Positions 1 through 5,117 of a DNA stretch of 5,117 nucleotides are shown piece by piece. Positions within the stretch are counted from its first letter, which is position 1; every line of letters starts with the position of its first letter. The notes below the pieces were generated by a model. It did no database searches and was not told where the DNA came from. It was given only the letters and a program-made list of their open reading frames with translations. This stretch comes from Aliarcobacter sp. GTDB taxonomy: Bacteria > Campylobacterota > Campylobacteria > Campylobacterales > Arcobacteraceae. The stretch covers positions 1-5,117 of the forward strand of contig JALRJW010000197.1 in the NCBI GenBank assembly GCA_023268955.1, given 5' to 3'. The translations under genes and the position numbers were made by a program.

Positions 1-57
1 ATAGTTTCTAATAGCTCTTGAAGTAGGGAAAACTAAAAGTTTAGTTTTAGATAGCAT
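1..57 (-). CDS. addB: Start of an AddB-like helicase-nuclease gene (partial, cut by window edge)
   Basis: A minus-strand frame opens with ATG at 57-55 and stays open to the window edge, giving 19 codons that read MLSKTKLLVFPTSRAIRNY. The hydrophobic strand followed by FPTSRAIR resembles, from memory, the N-terminus of the AddB-type PD-(D/E)XK nuclease/helicase of Campylobacterota, which pairs with AddA in double-strand-break end resection for RecA-dependent repair. The start overlaps the end of the upstream FixH-like gene by 11 nt, and an in-frame TAA three codons upstream leaves this as the earliest possible ATG. No strong Shine-Dalgarno sequence is visible, so translation may depend on coupling to the upstream gene. 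Context helps: I recall addAB lying just downstream of the ccoNOQP region in C. jejuni. That a gene starts here is well supported; the AddB identity rests on a very short sequence. Confidence 0.55.
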   Translation of the reverse strand, partial: MLSKTKLLVFPTSRAIRNY

Positions 58-616
58 TTGTTTTTATGAAAATATAACCTGAATCTTCGCCAACTTTAAT
101 AGTTCCTGTTATATTCCAATTATTTTCATCTTTAATTTTAAAAGTTGTATTGTAGTTATTGTTTTCCAATTTAAAGTTTTCACTCTTTAAATAAATATCA
201 TCAGCTTTTGTATTGCTCTTAGTAACTTTAATATAAAAATCTAAATTCTGAATTTCTTGAGTATTTTTATCTTTTACTTTTATCGATAAATTATTATCTC
301 CAATTTTAAGAACATTTTTATGTAAAGATTTCTCTTTTAAAACTCTTTGAGAATATTTAATATCTTCAATAGATAAAGGGAACTCTCTTCCATTTAAAGT
401 AAGAACAAAATCATATTTTTGTAAAAACTTCATATTAGAAATCATAATATTATTGTAATTTTCATCTATATCTTGATATTTTTGCATAAAGCTTTCATCT
501 TCTTCAATATTGATTTTCTTTGAACTCATAATTGTCCAAATAATCATTGAAAAAGTAAACATAAAAATACCTATAAAAAACAAAGGCCATAAATTTCTTT
601 TTTTTCTTTCTTCCAT
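47..616 (-). CDS. FixH-like membrane protein, probable cbb3 oxidase assembly factor
   Basis: This is a 189-residue protein when started at ATG 616, which I prefer to an ATG 27 codons further upstream because that start would overlap the preceding gene by 79 nt and add an unnatural Cys/Tyr-rich stretch. The chosen start lies 2 nt after the upstream stop, behind a weak purine-rich AAGAAGAAAG. A basic N-terminus (MEERKKRN) leads into one membrane helix at about residues 10-30, then an extracytoplasmic region. Residues about 100-178 form a beta-rich segment with GDNNLSIKVKD, an extended strand FYIKVTKS, and a closing NWNITGTIKVGED, the pattern of the FixH domain (short membrane anchor plus Ig-like periplasmic domain). 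FixH/CcoH proteins are known to be needed for assembly or stability of cbb3 oxidases, which fits the position downstream of ccoNOQP. The family call rests on the pattern rather than an alignment; the exact role is inferred. Confidence 0.7.
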   Translation of the reverse strand: MEERKKRNLWPLFFIGIFMFTFSMIIWTIMSSKKINIEEDESFMQKYQDIDENYNNIMISNMKFLQKYDFVLTLNGREFPLSIEDIKYSQRVLKEKSLHKNVLKIGDNNLSIKVKDKNTQEIQNLDFYIKVTKSNTKADDIYLKSENFKLENNNYNTTFKIKDENNWNITGTIKVGEDSGYIFIKTNAI

Positions 617-618
617 TT

Positions 619-1248
619 CTACTTTCTTCTTTTTAACATTGCATAAATATATAGTAATAAACCACCTACAATAAGGGTATACATAAATACACGCCAAATT
701 GTACTTGATACTATTCCTTGACTTCCAATACTCGAATCAAGTTTCATATCCCTTGACTCAGCGATTGTATCAGAAACAGCTGCATATCCATTTAACATGG
801 CAGCACTAACTTTTGCATAAAGTGAATTTTTGTCCTTTGATGCTAATAGTGGAATAATATATCCATCTAAAATATCATCTTTGCTAATAATTTCTTTTAA
901 ATCATCTGACTCAAATAAATTAATATGCATATCTTCAATTGAAGTTATAATTAAAACATATGAACCTTTCATATCTTTAATTACATCATTTTCAAATTTT
1001 TTGATTGCATCAAACTTTACTTTCGAATCAACTTTATCTGGTAAACCTAAAGATTTTTTTACATAAATATAAACGTTTACATTTAGCTTTGATTTTGTTT
1101 CTAAACCTATTTGGTCAATTTTTTCAATTGCTCTTGGGTCCATTAGTCCATCATCATTTAAGATGAAATTACTAGCAAAAAGATTTTGAGATAAAAAAAA
1201 TAGAAGTGAAAAAATCACTCCTATTTTAAAAGTGTTAAAACTCTTCAT
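619..1248 (-). CDS. Secreted, C-terminally membrane-anchored TPM-domain-like protein
   Basis: The 209-residue protein has a signal peptide (basic start MKSFNTFK, hydrophobic core to about residue 22, probable cleavage near NLFAS at 22-26). An extracytoplasmic domain follows at about 27-165, and then one membrane helix at about 184-203 ending in a basic tail (KRRK), so the domain should face the periplasm with the C-terminus inside. The order of elements resembles the TPM (TLP18.3/Psb32/MOLO-1) fold: an opening DDGLMDPRAIEKIDQIG, a strand NVNVYIYV, then GSYVLIITSIEDMHINLFES followed by a helix and IIPLL. The sequence is divergent and I see no obvious catalytic motif. TPM proteins are linked to membrane-complex maintenance in photosystem II, so a role in oxidase maturation is conceivable, but this is inference. 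The start is 1 nt after the 30-residue gene upstream, with AGG about 6 nt before ATG. Confidence 0.7.
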   Translation of the reverse strand: MKSFNTFKIGVIFSLLFFLSQNLFASNFILNDDGLMDPRAIEKIDQIGLETKSKLNVNVYIYVKKSLGLPDKVDSKVKFDAIKKFENDVIKDMKGSYVLIITSIEDMHINLFESDDLKEIISKDDILDGYIIPLLASKDKNSLYAKVSAAMLNGYAAVSDTIAESRDMKLDSSIGSQGIVSSTIWRVFMYTLIVGGLLLYIYAMLKRRK

Positions 1249-1249
1249 A

Positions 1250-1342
1250 TTAACCTATGAAAATTTTAGCATCATTAAAGAAACTATAGTATAAAGTCAT
1301 AGCTGCAGAGATTACTAATAATATTCCAATAATTCTATCCAT
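1250..1342 (-). CDS. 30-residue single-helix membrane protein in the cco operon
   Basis: This short gene fills the gap between the DUF4006-like gene and the TPM-like gene. It starts at ATG 1342-1340 and ends with TAA at 1252-1250. The protein begins MDRIIGILLVISAAM, continues TLYYSFF, and ends with a short polar-hydrophobic tail (NDAKIFIG), so nearly all of it is one membrane helix. Support for translation is good: a strong AAGGAG lies 6 nt before ATG and overlaps the stop codon of the upstream gene, and its own stop is 1 nt from the next ATG, so it tiles the operon exactly. I do not recognise a family. By position and shape it could be an accessory oxidase subunit comparable to CcoM of Pseudomonas stutzeri (a single-helix subunit of similar length), but I see no sequence match. 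Alternatively it could serve mainly to couple translation of its neighbours. Confidence 0.75.
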   Translation of the reverse strand: MDRIIGILLVISAAMTLYYSFFNDAKIFIG

Positions 1343-1348
1343 AACCGA

Positions 1349-1354
1349 CTCCTT
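1349..1354 (-). promoter_or_regulatory. Strong Shine-Dalgarno of the 30-residue gene
   Basis: The minus strand reads TAAGGAGTCGGTTATG. AAGGAG overlaps the TAA stop of the DUF4006-like gene and sits 6 nt from the ATG at 1342. This is one of the best-spaced ribosome binding sites in the window and the main evidence that the tiny downstream frame is a real gene. The overlap with the stop suggests translational coupling. Confidence 0.75.
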
Positions 1355-1625
1355 ACTTTTGATCTTTAATTAAGATATAGTTCTTAGCTTGTTGCTCTGG
1401 TGTATTTTGTTTTCTATCAGAAAAGTTTGAACCAGATGTTAAACCATTTAACTCTTGATTAATTTTATAATAATTAGTTGCTTCTCTATTTTGTACCATA
1501 ATAGCATTTACTGTTAAATAAGCTAAAATAGAAAGTAATAAAGCAACTGCGATAAAATAACCAACTAAACCATGGAAAGAGAAAACTCCTCTTTCGTTAT
1601 CATTCATTTGTGTATTTCCAGCCAT
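1353..1625 (-). CDS. DUF4006-like small membrane protein following ccoP
   Basis: This 90-residue protein has a polar N-terminus (MAGNTQMNDNERGVFS), one membrane helix at about residues 17-45 (FHGLVGYFIAVALLLSILAY and on), and a polar tail rich in Asn and Gln. Size, the N-terminal NERGVFSFHGLVGY pattern and the position directly after ccoP match, from memory, the DUF4006 family found in Campylobacterota next to cbb3 oxidase genes. Its function is not established; a structural or assembly role with the oxidase is an inference from context. ATG 1625 lies 2 nt after the ccoP stop, with AGGAG about 10 nt upstream. A second Met at residue 7 is a less likely start because it is farther from that site. 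No haem-binding or metal-binding motif is present. Confidence 0.75.
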   Translation of the reverse strand: MAGNTQMNDNERGVFSFHGLVGYFIAVALLLSILAYLTVNAIMVQNREATNYYKINQELNGLTSGSNFSDRKQNTPEQQAKNYILIKDQK

Positions 1626-1627
1626 AA

Positions 1628-2518
1628 TTACTTTTCTCCTATACTTCTAATGTATGCAGCAACAGCTTTTTGTTGAGTTTCATTAAGTCTTCCATTAAAT
1701 GATGGCATTCCACCAATAATACCTTTTTTACCATCATGTAAAACAGACATTACTAATGCATCGTCATACTCTGCAATGTTAGGAGCAACGTAAGGCATAC
1801 CTTTTCCATCCATACCATGACAACCAGCACAAGCAGCAAACTCAGCAGGTGCTTCACCTTTTAGTCCACCAGCTACATACTCAGCAACTTTTTCAGCACC
1901 TTCACCAAATGCCATACCAGCAGGCATTCCACCTGGATATGCTGTTTTAAGATTATTTGCACCATTATTAATTACATCAAGAACTTGTTGTTTATTAATT
2001 CTTTTTGTTAAATTATGAGCTTTACCTTCCATACCATCACCTGTAACTCCGTGACAAGGAGCACATTGTACTAAGAATACAGATTGACCCATTGCTGTTA
2101 AATCTGCTTCAGTTGGATTTACCCATTTTTGCTCAAATTTAGCATTGTAATCTAAAGTTTCCTCATTCCATTGTCCAATTTGAGAGAAACTATTAATTGG
2201 CCATGCAATTGTAAAGTAATAGAACATATATAAAATTGTTCCAATAAACATAATTGCCCAACCTGTTGGTATAGGATTTTTATACTCACCAATACCGTCC
2301 CATCTTTCTTCTGATAATTCACCATTTGCATTATCATTTTTCATTTGATTAACATATTTAATAACTACAAATACAGTAATAGTAATAACTGCAACTGCAC
2401 CTAATAGTGTTAAAACGTTAATATAGTCATCGCCGTTAAAAGCTTCCCCAGCTGCAAACCAAGTTCCTGCTAATAATGCGATGATAAGAACTATTCCACC
2501 TATTACAATAGACTTCAT
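1628..2518 (-). CDS. ccoP: cbb3-type cytochrome c oxidase subunit III, dihaem CcoP
   Basis: CcoP takes electrons from soluble cytochrome c and passes them through CcoO to the CcoN active site, with its haem domains in the periplasm. The 296-residue protein has hydrophobic helices at about 4-24, 34-55 and 86-107. Before the third helix is the CcoP signature W73-DGIGEYKNPIP. Two c-type haem sites follow: C152-APCH (C152, C155, H156) and C230-AGCH (C230, C233, H234). Likely axial methionines are in GGMPAGM (M198 or M202) for the first haem and GGMPSF (M271) for the second. The start abuts the ccoQ stop directly (TAAATG), with AAGGAG located inside the end of ccoQ, a sign of coupled translation. 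Length is normal for the family and the gene looks intact. Haem attachment would need a cytochrome c maturation system encoded elsewhere. Confidence 0.97.
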   Translation of the reverse strand: MKSIVIGGIVLIIALLAGTWFAAGEAFNGDDYINVLTLLGAVAVITITVFVVIKYVNQMKNDNANGELSEERWDGIGEYKNPIPTGWAIMFIGTILYMFYYFTIAWPINSFSQIGQWNEETLDYNAKFEQKWVNPTEADLTAMGQSVFLVQCAPCHGVTGDGMEGKAHNLTKRINKQQVLDVINNGANNLKTAYPGGMPAGMAFGEGAEKVAEYVAGGLKGEAPAEFAACAGCHGMDGKGMPYVAPNIAEYDDALVMSVLHDGKKGIIGGMPSFNGRLNETQQKAVAAYIRSIGEK

Positions 2519-2746
2519 TTATTTCTCCTTATTATCTTCGTCTTTGTCTTTTTTTCTTTCTTCAAGAGGCGTAGAAACAACTGAATCATCATGTACAAGG
2601 TTTGAGTATTTTTCAAAATCCCTTTCACCCTTTTTATCTCTCCTATAAATAGACCACGCATACGAGTAAAAAAGAATAAATACAACTAAAATCAAAAAGA
2701 ATTTAGCATAACCTTGAACTGTCAACAGTGTTTCTTGATCCATCAT
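2519..2746 (-). CDS. ccoQ: cbb3-type oxidase small subunit CcoQ
   Basis: This is a single-helix accessory subunit that in other bacteria helps stabilise the interaction of CcoP with the CcoNO core. The 75-residue protein has one membrane helix at about residues 12-33 (ending FYSYAWSIYRRDKKGERDFE, the typical CcoQ boundary with YRRDKKG). A highly charged cytoplasmic tail ends in a Lys/Asp/Glu-rich run. It sits between ccoO and ccoP as expected. Two adjacent ATGs are possible starts: GAGG lies only 2 nt before the first (2746) and 5 nt before the second (2743), so initiation at 2743 (74 residues, MDQETLL) is at least as likely. Identity rests on position, size and the helix-plus-basic-boundary pattern. 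Confidence 0.9.
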   Translation of the reverse strand: MMDQETLLTVQGYAKFFLILVVFILFYSYAWSIYRRDKKGERDFEKYSNLVHDDSVVSTPLEERKKDKDEDNKEK

Positions 2747-2747
2747 G

Positions 2748-2753
2748 TCCTCT
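2748..2753 (-). promoter_or_regulatory. Shine-Dalgarno of ccoQ, start-deciding
   Basis: The minus strand reads TAAGAGGACATGATG. AGAGGA runs off the ccoO stop codon and is followed by two consecutive ATG codons. The spacing from GAGG is 2 nt to the first ATG and 5 nt to the second, which favours the second (2743) as the main start. Confidence 0.5.
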
Positions 2754-3436
2754 TATTTTAAAGAATTTAAGTAAGCAATTAAAGCAACTATTTCAGGAAT
2801 TTGACCTTTAGCAACAGCGTCTTTTACAGCTTGATTTTTCATATCAGCAGCAATTAATTTAGCTTCTTCTTTAGCTTTAGCAATAGCTGTTTCATAATCA
2901 CCTAATTCAACATCAATTTTACCATCACCATCTAAATCTTGATCATATGGAGTAGAGAATACAGTTTTAACTGTATAAGCTTCTGCATATGCAGTATCTA
3001 AATCAGTAATATTAGTAAATTGGTGTGGATATGCTGGCATAACTGTACCAGGTACAACAGATGCTGGCTCTAACATATGATTTTCATGCCAATCTGTAGT
3101 TCTGTAGTTACCAACTCTCATTAAATCTGGACCAGTTCTTTTTGATCCCCATAAGAATGGTCTATCATACGCATACTCACCAGATAATGAATACATACCA
3201 TATCTATCAGTTTCTGATTTAAATGGTCTAATTAACTGTGAGTGACATGCATTACAAGAATCTTTAATATAAACTTGTCTTCCTGCTAACTCAAGAACAG
3301 AGTATGGTTTTGTACCAACTGTTGGTCTTGCTTGTTTAGCAAAGTCAGGAATAATTTCGATAATACCTGCGAATGCAACAAATACAAATACTAGTACCGC
3401 AAAGAAAAACGGTCTTTGTTCAAACCAATGAAACAT
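2753..3436 (-). CDS. ccoO: cbb3-type cytochrome c oxidase subunit II, monohaem CcoO
   Basis: CcoO is the membrane-anchored monohaem cytochrome c that relays electrons from CcoP to CcoN. The 227-residue protein starts MFHWFEQRPF, has one membrane helix at about residues 10-30 ending in IIEIIPDF, and then the conserved Y-S-x-L-E-L-A-G-R-x-V-Y segment. The haem c site is D59-SCNACH (C61, C64, H65), followed by SQLIRPF. The probable axial ligand is M133 in VVPGTVMPAYPH. GPDLMRVG and DWHENHMLEPASVVPG are typical CcoO motifs. The C-terminus ends EIVALIAYLNSLK, as in Campylobacterota homologues. Residues 165-177 carry an acidic DxDxDGDGxxD loop resembling a calcium-binding site. The start is 15 nt after ccoN, with AAGGAG 5 nt before ATG. 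The gene looks complete. Confidence 0.97.
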   Translation of the reverse strand: MFHWFEQRPFFFAVLVFVFVAFAGIIEIIPDFAKQARPTVGTKPYSVLELAGRQVYIKDSCNACHSQLIRPFKSETDRYGMYSLSGEYAYDRPFLWGSKRTGPDLMRVGNYRTTDWHENHMLEPASVVPGTVMPAYPHQFTNITDLDTAYAEAYTVKTVFSTPYDQDLDGDGKIDVELGDYETAIAKAKEEAKLIAADMKNQAVKDAVAKGQIPEIVALIAYLNSLK

Positions 3437-3451
3437 ATTTTCTCCTTTTTC

Positions 3452-5041
3452 TTACGCAGCCACTGGCGTTTTATTGATTGGTTCTTTATCTAACACTCTA
3501 CCTGCTGTAATAGTTTTGTAGATGTTAAATGCAAATAATAAGAATCCGATTAGGTATAGTAAACCACCAACAGCTCTAATTGTATAGTAAGGTTTTAAAA
3601 CAATTACCGTATCAATAAATGAATAAACTAATGAACCATACTCATCATATGCTCTCCACATCATACCTTGAGTAATACCAGCAATCCACATTGAAGTAAA
3701 GTATAAAACAATACCAGTTGTTTGTAACCAGAACTGAGTTTTCATTAACGAATCAGAATATAATTCTCTTTTGAACATTCTTGGAACCATATGGAATAAA
3801 GAAGCCATAATCATGAATCCAACCCATCCTAATACACCATCGTGTACGTGTCCAGGAATCCAATCTGTAAAGTGAGCAATAGCATTAACAGATTTAATAG
3901 CTTGAATTGGTCCTTCAATTGTTGATAACATATAGAATGTTGAAGCTAATACCATGAATTTAATTAATGTATTAGATTGTAATTGATCCCATTGACCTTT
4001 CATAGTTAAAAGCATATTGATAGCAGATCCCCATGATGGTAAGATTAATACAACTGACATTACAGAACCCATAGTTTGCATCCAATCTGGAACAGTTGAA
4101 TAAATTAAGTGGTGTCCACCAGCCCATAAGTATACGAATAATAATCCCCAGAATGCTAAGATAGAAAGTTTATATGAATAAACATTTTGTCCTGATTCTT
4201 TTGGTAAGAAATAGTAACTCATAGCAATAATTGGTGTTGTAAATACGAATGCAACGGCATTGTGTCCATACCACCATTGAACTAAGGCATCATTTGTTCC
4301 TGCATACATAGAAACAGAGTGAATCCATGAACCATAACCAGAAACTAATTTTGTTGGAACTTCCATATTGTTAAATAAGTATAACATTGCAACAGCAATA
4401 AATGTAGCAATGAAATACCAAATAGAAATATAAAGAGTTCTTTCTCTTCTAATTCCAATTAAACCAAAAATTGAAACTCCCCATAAAACCCACCAAACAA
4501 CAACTAGAATATCTAATGGCCATTCTAATTCAGCATACTCTTTTGAAGTTGTAATACCAGCAAATAGTGTTACTACAGCTAAAAGAATTGTAATGAAGTA
4601 AAGTACAAAGTGTAACTTTGCAATTGTCATTAAAAATGGTGACTCTTTAAGAGAAACTTTTAATACTCTTTGCCCGATATAATACCATGCAGCAAAGATA
4701 CCACTTAGAGCAAAACCAAATGCAACACCATTTGTGTGCAAAGGTCTTAATCTACTGAATGTACCATATTCACCTGCTAAATTACTTAGTCCAGGGAACG
4801 CTAATTGGAAAGCAAGTATAACACCAATAGTCATACCAATGATACCAAACAAAATTGTTGCAAAAGTAAATGCTTTTGATATTGAATAGTCATATTCAAT
4901 TGGATGATGTAGTTCCCAACCAAGCTCACCCACAAAGTTTACTCTCATTGCATTTACTGGAGCATATCCAACATTAACATTTTTAGCAGTCAACCATTTG
5001 AAATTTTCATTAGAAAAATCGTCTGTTGAAACCTTTTGCAT
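3452..5041 (-). CDS. ccoN: cbb3-type cytochrome c oxidase subunit I CcoN, with a foreign N-terminal piece
   Basis: CcoN is the catalytic subunit that reduces O2 to water and pumps protons. Read from the ATG at 5041 the frame gives 529 residues, but only residues 48-529 (4900-3452, from IEYDYSISK) are CcoN; about 482 residues is close to the usual length. In this numbering the key residues are all present: H102 (RPLHTNG) and H400 for haem b, H398 (IPGHVH) for haem b3, H260 (WWYGH), H310 and H311 (WAGGHH) for CuB, and Y304, the expected cross-linked tyrosine. The hydrophobic pattern fits the usual twelve helices. Residues 1-47 (4901-5041) belong to a GcvT domain, and the frame stays open upstream of that ATG to 5110. 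The ATG at 5041 is therefore internal to the foreign segment and is not a credible CcoN start. The native first residues (perhaps 5-10), ribosome binding site and promoter are lost. Confidence 0.95.
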   Translation of the reverse strand: MQKVSTDDFSNENFKWLTAKNVNVGYAPVNAMRVNFVGELGWELHHPIEYDYSISKAFTFATILFGIIGMTIGVILAFQLAFPGLSNLAGEYGTFSRLRPLHTNGVAFGFALSGIFAAWYYIGQRVLKVSLKESPFLMTIAKLHFVLYFITILLAVVTLFAGITTSKEYAELEWPLDILVVVWWVLWGVSIFGLIGIRRERTLYISIWYFIATFIAVAMLYLFNNMEVPTKLVSGYGSWIHSVSMYAGTNDALVQWWYGHNAVAFVFTTPIIAMSYYFLPKESGQNVYSYKLSILAFWGLLFVYLWAGGHHLIYSTVPDWMQTMGSVMSVVLILPSWGSAINMLLTMKGQWDQLQSNTLIKFMVLASTFYMLSTIEGPIQAIKSVNAIAHFTDWIPGHVHDGVLGWVGFMIMASLFHMVPRMFKRELYSDSLMKTQFWLQTTGIVLYFTSMWIAGITQGMMWRAYDEYGSLVYSFIDTVIVLKPYYTIRAVGGLLYLIGFLLFAFNIYKTITAGRVLDKEPINKTPVAA

Positions 5042-5083
5042 TAATTGTCTGGCTTTTGGACCAGCTACAACTAAAACTCCTGT
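4901..5083 (-). pseudogene. Fragment of a GcvT-domain protein (dimethylglycine/sarcosine dehydrogenase type)
   Basis: The minus-strand frame shared with ccoN reads GVLVVAGPKARQLMQKVS, then LSN-like SNENFKWLTAKNVNVGYAPV, then RVNFVGELGWELHHP. This is the pattern of the glycine-cleavage-T/aminomethyltransferase domain as found in FAD-dependent dimethylglycine or sarcosine dehydrogenases (AGPxxR, FxWLT, VGELGWELHHPxEY). These enzymes oxidise methylated glycines and use tetrahydrofolate to accept the one-carbon unit. Only about 60 residues from the middle of the domain are present, with no start, no end and no FAD domain. At the left it runs straight into CcoN through the shared residues IEY (4900-4892). 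At the right it meets an ABC-ATPase fragment near 5078-5086. The sequence reminds me of AT-rich marine alphaproteobacterial versions such as SAR11, which is an impression only. It is most likely a chimeric join rather than a functional fusion. Confidence 0.8.
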
Positions 5084-5117
5084 ACTGTTACATCCAGTGC
5101 AGTCGTCGGCTCATCAG
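5080..5117 (-). pseudogene. Fragment of an oligopeptide/dipeptide-type ABC transporter ATPase
   Basis: In the minus-strand frame beginning at 5115 the sequence codes DEPTTALDVTVQ, the Walker B glutamate plus D-loop region that is near-invariant in Opp/Dpp/Gsi-type ATP-binding subunits, where the family continues with AQIL or similar. Here the frame turns to EF and a TAG at 5073-5071, so family similarity ends at Q (5080). The piece is out of frame with the GcvT fragment. It is about 53% G+C over 36 bases, well above the rest of the window. Twelve consecutive matching residues make the family call good despite the length. With the window ending here nothing more of the gene can be seen. Confidence 0.7.

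Noticed and set aside
29..48. Perfect inverted repeat (AAAACTAAA / TTTAGTTTT, 2-nt centre) at the end of the FixH-like gene, resembling a terminator.
   Set aside because: It has only one G-C pair per arm, there is no run of T after a stem on the minus strand, and it lies inside the first codons of the AddB-like gene. Chance pairing in AT-rich coding sequence is the simpler explanation.
617..697. Longer N-terminus for the FixH-like protein, starting at ATG 697.
   Set aside because: It would overlap the preceding gene by 79 nt and add a Cys/Tyr-rich stretch before the natural MEERKKRN start and membrane anchor. The ATG at 616 fits the operon spacing.
830..1066. Open frame of 78 codons on the plus strand.
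   Set aside because: It lies entirely antisense to the well-supported TPM-like gene, has a Ser/Ile-rich composition typical of a shadow frame in AT-rich DNA, and shows no recognisable domain.
2152..2337. Open frame of 61 codons on the minus strand inside ccoP.
   Set aside because: It is out of frame within the intact CcoP coding sequence and has no family similarity.
3452..5041. A genuine bifunctional GcvT-CcoN fusion enzyme.
   Set aside because: The GcvT part is a mid-domain fragment with no folate-binding or FAD domain, its upstream side runs into a third unrelated gene fragment out of frame, and the join sits in shared sequence. A chimera is far more likely.
5042..5117. A promoter or FNR-type regulatory site upstream of ccoN.
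   Set aside because: This stretch is coding sequence from the GcvT and ABC-ATPase fragments, not the native upstream region of ccoN, so any promoter-like match here would be meaningless.

Overview
The window is an AT-rich stretch (roughly one third G+C by eye) with every gene on the minus strand. It reads as one tightly packed operon for a cbb3-type cytochrome c oxidase from a member of the Campylobacterota, most likely an Arcobacter-like organism. The support is the ccoN-ccoO-ccoQ-ccoP order, the Campylobacter-type CcoN and CcoO sequences, a DUF4006-type small membrane protein after ccoP, and then a TPM-like protein, a FixH-like protein and the start of an AddB-like gene. As I recall, Campylobacter jejuni has a similar neighbourhood.

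Layout in transcription order (right to left): ccoN (native part 4900-3452), ccoO (3436-2753), ccoQ (2746 or 2743 to 2519), ccoP (2518-1628), a DUF4006-like protein (1625-1353), an unlisted 30-residue single-helix protein (1342-1250), a secreted and membrane-anchored TPM-like protein (1248-619), a FixH-like protein (616-47), and the first 19 codons of an AddB-like gene (57-1) cut by the window edge. Gaps run from 15 nt down to an 11-nt overlap, most starts have a Shine-Dalgarno sequence lying over or just before the preceding stop, and no terminator or internal promoter is evident. The genes therefore look co-transcribed and partly translationally coupled. CcoN holds the haem b and haem b3-CuB centres. 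CcoO (one haem c) and CcoP (two haems c) feed it electrons from cytochrome c. CcoQ and FixH are accessory or assembly factors, and the small membrane proteins in between are candidates for extra subunits or assembly factors.

The right edge is not ordinary. The frame of ccoN continues upstream of its native N-terminus into about 60 residues of a glycine-cleavage-T (GcvT) domain of the dimethylglycine/sarcosine dehydrogenase type. That piece is preceded, in another frame, by a fragment coding DEPTTALDVTVQ, the Walker B/D-loop signature of an oligopeptide/dipeptide ABC-transporter ATPase. Three unrelated coding fragments are thus joined within about 220 bases, with short shared sequence at the joins. 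This is best explained as an assembly or amplification chimera at a contig end, so the native ccoN start and the operon promoter are missing. I see no convincing new system; the most interesting biological candidate is the 30-residue membrane protein inside the oxidase operon.
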